Shown: positions 1 through 11,252 of the stretch, one piece after another
How the letters are laid out: each line of letters opens with the position of its first letter
Numbering within the stretch: position 1 is the first letter of the stretch
Assembly: GCA_023055355.1 (NCBI GenBank)
Contig: JALJCS010000007.1
Location: forward strand, 5,692,001 to 5,756,000
DNA: 64,000 bases
Source: Agelaius tricolor
Taxonomy: Eukaryota > Chordata > Aves > Passeriformes > Icteridae
Direction of reading: 5' to 3'
Translations under genes and position numbers: made by a program
The notes under the pieces: generated by a model
Databases searched by the model: none
Seen by the model: only the letters and a program-made list of their open reading frames with translations
Told to the model about the DNA's origin: nothing

Positions 1-1980
1 TCCAGGAAGGTGGCAAATTTATGGAAGGGTCACTCTGTCAGCAAGCTGTCCTTGCTTTTCTACACCAATATTGGAAGGAGCATTGCACAACCTTGATCCC
101 AGGCTCTGCTCCCTGCCCTGGCCTCTCCAAGCCTCTGGCAGGGCAGGCTGATGGGGAGGCAGCTGGCCCAGCCCCTGTTCCACACAGAGGACACTTTCCA
201 GTCAGACAAGCCCCGACCTATCCGATAGCACAGAACACTTTTGCTTTGTGAATTACCCATGGCATTTCCTGTAAACACCACCAGCACCTACGGGCTGTGA
301 GCAGGGAAGCACAGTGACATTATAAAATGTCTCCTGAAAGGGCAGCCCTGCCTCCTTTTTTTCCATTATTTGCTAGTTTACATGTTTGGGAGAGCTAGAA
401 GTTGGAGCAGGGAGTGGAGTGTGGGGAAATCCAAGGTTGCCTGGGAGGAGGGCAACCTTATCAGAACCTCAGGACAGAACTTTCCAAAGCTGTCCAAAAC
501 CTTGGCATGGAGCATTTCTTTCCCTAGAAAACTTTGGATAAGAAAAGATGAGGAGTGCTCTGATTGCTTACCAGTTTCCCATCCAACTTCTGTACACTCT
601 GTGCCTGAGGAAAAAAAATGCTTGTGGTCTAAATGTCAGGATAGAAAGCAAGCCTGAAGAGGACATACAGGCAAACAGAGCTGCAATCTAAATAAAACAT
701 TGCCAATCTCCATGCTTGAAAGTTCCCCAAACTGTGACAGTGGGTTGAAAAATGACTTAAGCATTTTGCTTTGAAAAAGAACGAGAAAAGAGGCAAACAA
801 AGAAACCTCAGCCTCCCATCAGGTCTATTTGTCTTCTGATATCTTTGTTTTCAGGTTCACTGGGGAGGGGTTCAACCATCTCCCTAGGACTGTGACACGT
901 AGAAACAGCATAAAAATTGACGTCTCAGATTGTCATGTGACTGCAAACATCCAGGCATTTAGAAAGCAACAAACATCACAAGATTCAGAATTCATCATAA
1001 GAGCGAGGAACCATCACGTAATTTGCCACTAGCACAAAGCAAAGCTGACAGTGTCACCTTACACTGGCATAAACTAATGAATTGCTGTAAAAACAGGCTC
1101 CAAGGACTTTTGAAAGTCGAGCTGATTTTCCCCTTGTTTGTTTTATGGTGTCCTCAGCCAGGACAAGGGGAGTCACCTTGCCAGGAGGTTTATAAAGACT
1201 CATTTTTTCCCCTCAAAGGCTCACAGTCCAGTGTGTGATGTGGTCCAGTAAAGGGCTTGACAGGACCAAAGCAATTAGCCAAAAAAGATATGTAAAGACT
1301 GGACATAAATTATTGCTCTGGACTGAATAGAGAAAAAGACAAAAGAATTATCTGCATGATGCACTATCACAAAAAAATGTGAAAGTTAAATAGACATAGG
1401 CAGCTAATTCAACCTGGCAGGTGCTGGGGCTGTGCTGGGGCTGTGCCAGAAGGATTGGTGCCATCTGGTCCATGGCCTGATGGAGGTTTTGATTAGAGGA
1501 GGAGCACTGATGGATGGATCATGCCAGGGCAGATGCAGGCCAGGGAGAAGGGGCAAGAGCAGGGAGACACTGCAACACACTCAGGGGACAGCACATTTGG
1601 AATTATTTTGGAATGAAATAGCCAAGGCTTAATTGTATTGCAAATTTCTGAGCACATTTCCACTGAGTTCTGTCCTTTTCTTCTTTCTGCTGCCCATCAC
1701 AAGGAAGAGTGGTGGTCTCTTACAAGAGTCCCAATTCTCCTTTTCAGACCACAGCAATTTGAGACTATCCCAGGAGGAATTTCTGATATCCTGCAGATTA
1801 ACACGGAAAAGGGGAAGAGATTCTTCTAGTAGAGAGGAAAACTAGTTAATCTATATTTCTAAACCTCCAAGAACCTGAATCTGTTCTGACTCAGCAGGAT
1901 CAAAATATCTGTATTTGGTCAGGTTGGATTCTCAGCCCAGACCTCCCTCTTCCTCTCCAAAACCACTGTGCTCCCACACA
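1..1980. other. Intergenic, no feature recognised
   Basis: This is unique-looking AT/GC-mixed sequence. The open frames are short (95 aa or less), with no recognisable domains or exon-like splice frames. I see no RNA gene or clear transposon. Confidence 0.5.
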
Positions 1981-2960
1981 GGGGGTTTTGTGGGGGATGT
2001 TTGCTCTGAGTGTCACCTGGAGCCCTCAGCCCAGGTTCCATGGGGGTTTTGTGGGGGATGTTTGCTCTGAATGTCACCTTGAACCCTCAGCCCAGGTTCC
2101 AAAGGGGGTTTTGTGGGGGATGTTTGCTCTGAGTGTCACCTGGAGCCCTCAGCCCAGGTTCCACAGGGGGTTTTGTGGGGGATGTTTGCTCTGAATGTCA
2201 CCTGGAGCCCTCAGCCCAGGTTCCATGAGGGTTTTGTGGGGGATGTTTGCTCTGAATGTCACCTGGAGCCCTCAGCCCAGGTCCCACAAGGGGTTTTGTG
2301 GGGGATGTTTGCTCTGAGTGTCACCTGGAGCCCTCAGCCCAGGTTCCATGAGGGTTTTGTGGGGGATGTTTGCTCTGAGTGTCACCTGGAGCCCTCAGCC
2401 CAGGTTCCACGAGGGTTTTGTGGGGGATGTTTGCTCTGAGTCCCACCTGGAGCCCTCAGCCCAGGTTCCACGAGGGTTTTGTGGGGGATGTTTGCTCTGA
2501 GTCCCACCTGGAGCCCTCAGCCCAGGTCCCACAAGGGGTTTTGTGGGGGATGTTTGCTCTGAATGTCACCTGGAGCCCTCAGCCCAGGTTCCATGAGGGT
2601 TTTGTGGGGGATGTTTGCTCTGAATGTCACCTGGAGCCCTCAGCCCAGGTTCCATGAGGGTTTTGTGGGGGATGTTTGCTCTGAGTGTCACCTGGAGCCC
2701 TCAGCCCAGGTTCCACGAGGGTTTTGTGGGGGATGTTTGCTCTGAGTCCCACCTGGAGCCCTCAGCCCAGGTTCCACGAGGGTTTTGTGGGGGATGTTTG
2801 CTCTGAGTGTCACCTGGAGCCCTCAGCCCAGGTTCCACGAGGGTTTTGTGGGGGATGTTTGCTCTGAGTCCCACCTGGAGCCCTCAGCCCAGGTTCCATG
2901 AGGGTTTTGTGGGGGATGTTTGCTCTGAGTCCCACCTGGAGCCCTCAGCCCAGGTCCCAC
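1981..2960. repeat. 61-bp minisatellite, about 16 copies
   Basis: The unit reads GGTTTTGTGGGGGATGTTTG, then CTCTGAGTGTCACCTGGAGC, then CCTCAGCCCAGGTTCCA. Copies differ at a few fixed sites: GAGTGTC, GAATGTC or GAGTCCC in the middle, and CCATGAG, CCACGAG or CCCACAAG at the junction. These variants recur in blocks, showing amplification of multi-unit segments. Because 61 is not a multiple of three, the frame rotates from unit to unit. Confidence 0.97.
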
Positions 2961-3149
2961 ATTGACCCTTGGTGTCGCACCCAGTGAGCAGGAACACTGG
3001 CACATGGGCAGGGCCTGTGCATGGCCTGCCTGATCCACCTCCCCAGGCAGCCCAGCAGCTCTCCCAGGCTCTGATGGACAACTTTGAGAAGATTTTTGCC
3101 CCCTACCAGCAAAGTCTCCAGGGGAGATGGCAAAGCAAGGGGTTGGATC

Positions 3150-3312
3150 ATCATAGAGCTAGCAGAGAATCAAAGGATATTTTGGGTTGGAAGGGACCTT
3201 AGAGATCACCTCATTCCAGCCCCCTGCCATGGGCAGGGAGACCTCCCACTAACACAGGTTGGTCAGAGCCCAGGCCAGCCTGGCCTTGGGCACCTCCAGG
3301 GAAGGGTTCCTT
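3150..3312 (-). mobile_element. CR1 LINE fragment
   Basis: This is a CR1 3'-end segment in reverse orientation. Diagnostic text includes GGGTTGGAAGGGACCTTAGA, then CATGGGCAGGGAGACCTCCC and CCAGCCTGGCCTTGGGCACC. It is 5'-truncated, as is usual for avian CR1. Confidence 0.8.
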
Positions 3313-3845
3313 GGTCTTTTCCTGGTATCCCAGCTTTCCCAGCCTTCATGAAAATGTTTCCTCAGAGGGTACCAGGACAACCTTGTGGATGAAGAGCCCA
3401 TAAAAGACTTGGAGGAGTTTTGTACCACTTCCCATTTCAGTGGAGGACATCAGGATGCAGAGAAGGGAGCAGAGAGCTGGGTGCATGGGTGACCTCAGCA
3501 CTGTCCATGGCCTTGGTGACACACTGAGGCATGACAGACACACCTGGGGGGTTCTGGAGGTCCATGGACAGCCCCCAGAAGAGTGAGGGGATGGGGCAGG
3601 GTCAGGATCCACTCAAGAGCTGAAGGAGACAAGGCTGAGGGCAGGGCTGGGGACAGGATGCCTACATCACAGACCTCAGGGCTGTCCAAGAGGCAGGGCT
3701 GGAGAGAGCCACACCTAAACCTTAGGCCAGGAGGGGACTAGAAGCCCCAGGTGGGGCTGAAATGAGGCTCCAGAACCCATGGCCAGGGTGTGGGGGGAAG
3801 CTCCTGGTGAGACTGGTCAGGGCTCTCAAGGATTGTGAAGAGCCC

Positions 3846-4768
3846 TGTGCTGGTTTGGGCTGGGGGAGAGTTGATTTTCTCTGCAGTGGGGCTGTGTTTT
3901 GGGTTTGGGCTGGGGTAGAGTTGATTTTCTCTGCAGTGGGGCTGTGTTTTGGGTTTGGGCTGGGGTAGAGTTGATTTTCTCTGCAGTGGGGCTGTGTTTT
4001 GGGTTTGGGCTGGGGGAGAGTTGATTTTCTCTGGTGTGGAGCTGTGTTTTGGGTTTGGGCTGGGGGAGAGTTGATTTTCTCTGGTGTGGGGCTGTGTTTT
4101 GGGTTTGGGCTGGGTAGAGTTGATTTTCTCTGCACTGGGGCTGTGTTTTGGGTTTGGGCTGGGGTAGAGTTGATTTTCTCTGCAGTGGGGCTGTGTTTTG
4201 GGTTTGGGCTGGGGTAGAGTTGATTTTCTCTGCACTGGGGCTGTGTTTTGGGTTTGGGCTGGGTAGAGTTGATTTTCTCTGGTGTGGGGCTGTGTTTTGG
4301 GTTTGGGCTGGAGGCAGTGGTGACAGCACAGGGCTGTTTCAGCTCTTGCTGAGCAGCTCTCACACAGAATTAAGGGCTTTTCTGCCCCTCAGCCCAGCAA
4401 GGAGAGGGGAGGGGACACAGCCAGGACCCCAGGGATGTCCCACACCATGTGGGGCCATGCTCAGCAGGGAGAACTGGGGGAGAAGGAGATGTTTGGAGTG
4501 GTTAATTTCTCTTCCCAAGTCATTGTTACCTGTGATGAAACCCTGCTGTCCTGGGGGTAGCTGAACACCTGCCATGGCAAGTGGGGAATGAATTCCATGT
4601 TTTGCTTTTCTGAAATGCACAGCTTTTGCTTTACCTGTTAAAATGCCTTTATTTCAGCCCAGTTTTTTTCACTTTTACCCTTCCAATTCTTTTCCCCCAG
4701 CCCACTGTGGGGAGTAAATGAGGCAGCTGTGTGGGGCTGAGCTGCTGGCTGGGGTTGAACAACAATAG
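3846..4768 (+). mobile_element. Solo LTR of an avian endogenous retrovirus, internally expanded
   Basis: The block runs from TGTGCTGGTTTGGGCTGG to GGGGTTGAACAACAATA and matches in layout an LTR common in bird genomes. It shows GGGGACACAGCCAGGACC, a GCTGAACACCTGCCATGG region, GCTTTTGCTTTACCTGTTAA, and GGCAGCTGTGTGGGGCTGAG near the 3' end. There is no internal gag, pol or env sequence next to it, so it is a solo LTR. Its 5' part has been amplified into nine 50-bp units. The class (ERVL- or ERVK-like) cannot be set from memory, and a clean target-site duplication is not evident. It is inactive by itself. Confidence 0.75.
3860..4308 (+). repeat. Nine-copy 50-bp tandem array inside the LTR
   Basis: Units begin CTGGGGTAGAGTTGATTTTC and end GGCTGTGTTTTGGGTTTGGG. 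Starts are at 3860, 3910, 3960, 4010, 4060, 4110, 4159, 4209 and 4259; two units are one base shorter. The variable positions are CTGCAGTGG, CTGGTGTGG and CTGCACTGG. Confidence 0.96.
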
Positions 4769-4769
4769 A

Positions 4770-7700
4770 CCCTCTGACAGGACTCTGACAGATGAAGAGA
4801 CCACGGGAAGAGGGGTCCATCTTCTTTAAAAGCAAATTCTTTCCTTAGCTCACCTCCCTGATGTGAGGTGTTTCTATGGAAATTATCAGCTCCTTAACCA
4901 GTGCCTGCAGCCTTGCCTGCAGAGTGGTCTTTTGTGCAAAGGCTGCTCTCACACCAGAGCAATCTTGCTCATACAGCTGACCTGTGTTCTTCAGAATCAG
5001 ATCCTCACAGCACCAAGTACACCCCTAAAAACAATGTTTGTGGAGGTGAAGAGTCCAAAGTTAGGAAATGCTGTGTGATTAAGGCCACCTGTGCAGCCTT
5101 TCTTCATCAGCCTCGTGTGTCTGTGTTGGGAAACACTCTCCTAATTGCCTGCTGCACAGTGTCTTACTCACTCAGCTCACAAGGTGGGCAGTGCACTGCT
5201 GCTTGGTCTCTGACCTGTTCTGTACCCACTGACACTGGGCTTTGTGTCTCAGAAAATGATTATTTCACAGCTTTTCCCAAACTCCCCATCATTAATGTAG
5301 CAGGGCACATGCAGTGGGGGCTTGTCCAGCTTCACAAAAGTCCATTTAAATGGGGGAAACCAGCAAGAGAGAAAATGAATGAATATTCCATTTTTGGCAC
5401 TCAGACTGGGAGTGTGAAGCTCTCAGAGCCTGAGCCTTCCCAGTCCTCATTAACTTTAAGGACAGAAACCACCAAATTCAGCTGAATTTTAAAAAACCCC
5501 ACAGCATGTCTGCTAGGTAAATCCCAGTGCTTCCACTTGTAGCCAAACCAAAGGAACAGCTGATTACTTCTGGGCTTCAGCCACTTTTTAGCATCTTAAC
5601 AAGAGCTTTGCAGAATAGGTTGCAACAGAGTTCTGTTACTAAAACATGATCCTGGACAAAAGATGTTTGACATTCTGACTGCTTCCTTCAAGGGAATTAA
5701 TGCACTTATATGCACTTTAAGGTACATGGTAGGTACACTGTAAGATACACTTACATGTATTTCATACTCTTGGGTACAGAGCTATACACAACCAAAAAAA
5801 AAAAAAAGAAATTAGGATTTTTCAGGAGGCTGTGTTGGCTGTGCCCAGGAATGCTATTTTCTCAGGGCATTACATGCTTTTCTTCTTGCTCTCTGCTGGT
5901 TTGACATCCTGGAGCTGGCAAGAAGAATGAGAGGCCAGCAAACATCTTTGTTTCAGCTCCATCTTTCTCTCCCTCTCAGCTCCCTGGCTGGTCTCTCCTG
6001 TGATGAGCCAAAGTCCTCACCATTCCAGAATTCCAGACATCCTTTCCTGAGCCAGATCCATCAGCCTTGGAGCTGCCTGCAGTGACTGTCTCTGCCATCT
6101 AAGGTCTCACAAGCTGAGTAATAGCCACCCAATTCAGAGGCACCAGCCTTTGCCCCATGCCTAAATCCTGTCTTCATCCAGCTCCTGGATTTTGAATAAG
6201 ACAAGCCAGGCTTTCTGCAATCACTGGGCCCTGCCACCCTTGTGCCACTGAACACCAGTAAATCACTGCTTCCTTGGGTAACCTCTGCACTCTGCAGGCT
6301 TGGTCCTCACCCATCCTCAGGTTTTTCTCTCAAAATCTCAGGGAAAAACCTCAGCTCTGTCCCAGTGATCCCAACTCCGCTCCCTTCCTAGACATCCCCT
6401 CCTCATGCAAGTGCTCAGAGTCAGAGCAGCCATTCTGCCTCTCTTCCACGAGCTATCCTCCTAATCCCTGTGTCCTTTCCTGCCCTGCTCATGTTCCTGA
6501 TCTCCCCTGCAGTCTCCCAGGCCTCACTCTGCTCTCTTTACAGATCTCACTTACCATCTTCTTGCCCAGATTCCTCTCTTCAGCCTTCTGGCCTTCTCTT
6601 TACAAGCTTCACAATTTGAGTGGGTTTTCCACAAAAGGGGGGTAAAACCACACCCCATAACCCAGGGGTGTACTCATCCATGGTGTTACATACCACCCAG
6701 GCAGTGATGGGATGAGCTGACAGTGTCTTTGAAATTAGTCACATATTTCTGAAAAATTGGACACACGTACAAGATCAGGCAGCAAAACTCACACAAACTG
6801 TACACAAAGCGAATGCTCTTCCCTTTACTCAGACATTTTTTCAGCTTAGGAAGGAAATACTATGTCTGAATGTGCACAGGACAGGCTACAGGTACGTGTT
6901 CTGTGGTTTTTGTTGTTCACAGGAGCAGATAGATTTGCATTAAGGGCAGACACAAAGGTAGACTGAGTAGACAGATTAGGTACAATCACATCAGGTGATG
7001 TAGAAATGCCCCCTTTTTTTCCCTTGGTTCATTATCCATTTAAATGAACATTGGACTGAAAAAACATAGAAACACCAGCAGTTCTCCTTTTCCTCAGCAG
7101 TGTGAAGCCAGAGCACAACCAGCTCCTACCTTCTCTAAATCCAGGGTGACCAGAGGTGAATGACAGAAGAGCTGAAGAAATTTCTTGGCTGATCTTTATC
7201 AACCAGCCCAGCATCATTTGGCATAGCTAATTCCACCCACCACAGGTTTGTTTTGAAAGCAAGATGATGCCATTCCTTGTTGTGGATGCACTGTTTAGGC
7301 ATGTTAGAGCATTGCCCAAGCTCAGCAGGAAAGGGAATAACATTGCTAAGGGCAGGTGATATCATTCCTGGCTGAGAGCAAGGACATGCCTTTCCCAGCA
7401 CCCCTGGGGAGTAGAAACACTGACAGCAACAAGCAGTGAGGAAAAGAGGAGTTGCATGGTGGTCCTCGTCCAACAGCTCCCAAAACATGCCCAGCTCACG
7501 AGTAGCCTCTGATTAAGGTTCAGCTCATGAGAAGCCCCTTTGGATTAGGGTCAGCACTAAATCATGGCCATAATAACGTGTAAATACAAGGCGGAAACCC
7601 TGTCCTAAAGCTCACCAGATTCCCAGCAAGAATCCAGCTGTCTGCCACAGAGATGGGGATGAGAAGGAACAGACCGACTGCCAAACAGGCACAATTTATT

Positions 7701-9359
7701 TTTGTACAGTGCCCCAATTTGTAACAGAGCAATTATGTATTCAATGTGTCAAAGAGGCAAAATCCTTCAAGGCAAACAAGATTTTCTTTTCCCCAACTGA
7801 AACATGGTTATTGTAGCAAGGCTCAATTACTTGTTTCTCCAAACAATGCCATGAAGCCAAATGGCAACCAGCAACCTGGATTTGGGGTTCCCATACCACA
7901 ACAGAAGGGCAAAAAGGCAGAGAGTTAATCCCATAAGTTTCATAGGCTGGAATCCAACAGTTGACCCAGAGATCTTCTAAGCAACAGTAGATGAGATGTG
8001 ATTTTTAAATAAGGGAAAGGAAAGAGAGAGAGAGGAAAGTTCCTATTTTCTTTGAAAGCATCTGTGTTTGGGAACAAATAGGAAGCAAACACCAAAAGTG
8101 GACATTTACAGCTGAGTTGGCTGCTTCTGGAAAGAGGAGAGAAGTGGGCATTTCTGGGACACTGTCTCATCCTCATGTAGAGGTCTGACAGAGATCAGAT
8201 GACTCACACCATGGAAAATCTTGCTTCTCCTCCCTGATGATAACGGGAGCCCAGAGCGCCTGCTGCAAACCCCACCTGCAGTCCCTGTAGGAGGCTGAAT
8301 CACATTGGTCTGATTAAAAAGAAATCATACACAATGAGAGAATTGTCTTCAGGGTCACCTTTTGCTGTATCCAGGCTTTCCTTGGAAAAAATTGCAGTTG
8401 ACAGACCTGTGTCTCCTTGGTTTGGGAGGAGGCTGGGCAGAGTCACAAGTTCTGCTGGGAAAGGATGGAGCCTCTGACCTTGCTGACAGTAACACAAGTG
8501 CCCCCCTTCAGAAAGGAACGGAAAAAAGCCCTTCATGCTTCAGAAGTTGCTAATTGAGACTTGTAGCAGTCATTTAAGGAAATCCCTCTGTGCTGCTGAA
8601 TAACCTTTGAGGAGGGAAGCAGTGGCTGGCTGAGCTGGCTGACGTGCCCTGGCACGTCACTGGGAGAGCAGCGGGATTCACGGGCACGGCACAACCCCAG
8701 AGCTTTGGGAGCTCCTTGCACTGCATCCTCTCCCAGAACTGGGTGAAGGCAAGACAAAGCCCATGGAAAAGATGTAGAAAACAGCTGATAAGAGAGAGGA
8801 GGGGGAGCTTTTGAACACAACTGGGCTCTCCCTCCCCCTGTCCTCATCCCTAGGGACTTCCTTCCCTGGATTGAAATGCAGGCTGGCAGCAAGAGGGCAG
8901 GAAGAAGAGCACAGCAGCTGAAACCTCTGTGCTGCTCAAAGGGAAGAGTGGTGGTGGGCTTCAGACAGCAACTGTCCTGCCATATCCCTCCCTTAATGGT
9001 GCTGGCTCCTTAGGAGAGCAGGCATGTGGATGTGGGGCTGGATTCCAGCTGAGGGCCTTGGGAAGCAGCCTTTGGGTGCACCTGGGAGGGAGGACACAAA
9101 GCAGGAGGATCTTGTTGAACTCATCAGGCCAGGTGTTGGTTGGCTCCACAGGGAGGCTTTCAAGTGTCTGGACTCAACCCTTCCCAGAACCTGTTTTAGC
9201 CAGGACCTCCCCCACAACAATCTACTCTATCCTGACCTTCATCCATTTGATAATGTTATTTGTACACCTTGGTTGAACACCTCAGGTGAACAGAGTTCTC
9301 ACTGGCCAGGCAAGCATTGTATCATTCAACCTTGACAATTTCCAGCCTGGAAAGGGGCT
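4770..9359. other. Intergenic, no gene recognised
   Basis: No exon-like frame, tRNA or clear transposon was recognised. Items noted are an A-run at 5792-5806 and a 20-bp palindrome at 8640-8659, listed separately. A 194-codon open frame at 4901-5485 has no recognisable domain. Confidence 0.45.
8640..8659. promoter_or_regulatory. 20-bp palindrome with two inverted TGACGTG sites
   Basis: The sequence TGACGTGCCCTGGCACGTCA has two perfect 9-bp arms and a CT centre. TGACGTG is the core bound by ATF6/XBP1 and CREB-family bZIPs, and ACGTG is also an E-box/HRE core. No gene is known to me nearby, so the function is open. Confidence 0.35.
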
Positions 9360-9526
9360 ACTCAGGGAGGTTTGGAGTCCTCATCCCTGGAGGTGTCCAA
9401 GGAACAACTGGATATGGAACTCAGTGCTCTGGGCCGGGTAGTGACAAGGTGGTGATCAAGCAGAGGTTGGACTTGATGATCTCAGAGGTCTTTTCCAGCC
9501 TTAATGATTCTGTGATTCTGTGATCT
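9360..9526 (+). mobile_element. CR1 LINE 3' end
   Basis: This is a forward-strand CR1 tail: GAGTCCTCATCCCTGGAGGT, then GTTGGACTTGATGATCTCAG and the terminal repeat GATTCTGTGATTCTGTGAT. Confidence 0.85.
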
Positions 9527-11027
9527 ATGGCAAGGATGGCTTTTAAAAGAAAGATAAAGTTTCTGGTTTATCTGGAGCTCAAATTCACGTGTTGCTGTTG
9601 TTCTTGTTGCCATAACAAGAAAGAGCTCTTGGTTTTCTAATGTGCTGTTTTTGGTGAGCTTTTTGCCAGAATAAACTTGTGAGGTGTGAGTGCCACAAAC
9701 CTCAAACCTTTTTATTTATTTTAATAGCAAGGAATTTACCACAATGAGCTGTCCATGTTTCTGTCTCCTTTATTATGTTGCTGTGCCTTGTCTTTCATAG
9801 AAGCAACGCATGCAAATTCTTTTCTTGAATAAAAGAATCACTATCAAGCATTTTGAAATCAGCAAATTGTATCACCTCTAGGCAGCCTGAAACCCTCCCA
9901 CCTGTCAGATTTATTTTTTTTATAGGTCTGTGTAAAGCACAGTGCAACCTTGAGCCCAGAACCTCTGCTTAATGACGCCAGTCTCAATCACAGGCCTGAA
10001 TTATCAGGTGTTTGGCACCAAGTATTCAAAGTATAACCTTGAAAAATAAGTTGTAAGCTTGCAGAATTTAACTAATACAAACAGCTTGGAATAAAAAATG
10101 TAGGGAGAAAGGGAATAAAGAAAGCAAAAAGTTTCACTTATTCTGATATTCCTTGATATTCTTTGGTATTCTTTCACTTACTCTTTTTAGAATTTCTACA
10201 GAATTTTTTATTTAGCACCTAGAGCATAAGAATTCCTATTTACCTTTTAAAAGTTTTCCCCTTGTCTGATGACCAAGAAAAAAAAGTGGAGGAAAATGTT
10301 CAGACCCCATTGTGTTTTCAGTTCTCCTGCAATACAGTAAACCAGAAGAATTGCTGGATGCTGAACATCAATATTGCATCTGTCACAAGTAAAACATTTT
10401 TCTTTTATGGCACAAAGGCAGTGAAGAACTCGTTTCCTGGGATGCTTGAGGAGCAGATGTGCTCCCTTATCTAATGGTCCAGCAGTCACATAATTTATCT
10501 GAAGTGCAGGAGATCTGATATTTTCCCTTTCTCCATGCAAAAGAGTTTGACCCTGCACCTTGTGTCCTTTAGATGACTGTCCTGAACGTATGAGATGACA
10601 GCCAGGAGCAAAGGGAGCAAGTAGGGCACAGCTCAGTTTCTCCTGCTGACGTCTCACTTTGCATGACAACTTAAAACCTCCATTTAATCGAAGATGAGGG
10701 CTCCCATTCCCTCTGTCACAAATGTACCTCTGTCACTAGGGTGGGATTTCATCCCTGCCCCTCTGAATATGGAATTGAGACTGTTCAAATCTGCTCTCCA
10801 CCCTGCTCACCCTCCAGGCTTTTAGCTGCAAAGCTGTTTGGGTTTTTACTCAAACTGCATGAGCTCAACTCAGACCCAAGCTGTGCAGTTGGGCTTCACT
10901 TTGAAGGTGTAAATGGCTGGTTTAGCACTGAGGGTTTCACCTAATATTCACATTGTGTTGACACAGCTACTACACCTGTGACAAACCTGGAGTTCCCCCA
11001 GAGGCTTCCCACACAGCACTGCAGTAC
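9527..11027. other. Intergenic, nothing recognised
   Basis: This is AT-rich sequence without exon-like frames, RNA genes or clear repeats. Confidence 0.45.
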
Positions 11028-11252
11028 AGAATCATAAAATGAAAGAATTGTTTAAGCTGGAAAAGACCTTTAGGATCATTGAATCCAACCTTTACCCCAG
11101 CACTGCCAAGGCCACCACTAAAGCAGGTTCCACATCTACACATCTTTTGAATACCTTCAGAGATGGTGACCCCCCCGTACCTTGGGCAACCATTTCCAAT
11201 GCTTGAGAACCCTTCTCGTGGTGAAATTCTTCATAATATCCAATCTAAGTTT
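11028..11252 (-). mobile_element. CR1 LINE fragment
   Basis: This is a reverse-oriented, diverged CR1 3' region: AGAATCATAAAATGAAAGAA at the terminal repeat side, then CATTGAATCCAACCTTTACC and GCACTGCCAAGGCCACCACT, ending with the ATATCCAATCTAAGT motif. Confidence 0.85.

Noticed and set aside
1988..2867. Overlapping 60-108 codon open frames with a GDVCSECHLEPSAQVP-type repeat
   Set aside because: They come from the 61-bp minisatellite, whose units happen to lack stops in the plus frames. The frame rotates each unit and there is no start, splice or domain support.
1981..2960. Possible CRISPR-like or satellite array
   Set aside because: The units are contiguous with no unique spacers, and the surrounding DNA is vertebrate. 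It is a plain minisatellite.
3722..4363. 213-codon minus-strand frame with repeated NPKHSPTAEKINS-like text
   Set aside because: It is the reverse of the tandem array inside the LTR. All three minus frames show the same peptide, so it is a repeat artefact.
4901..5485. 194-codon plus-strand open frame
   Set aside because: It has no recognisable domain, no good splice context and no similarity that I can name, so it is likely chance.
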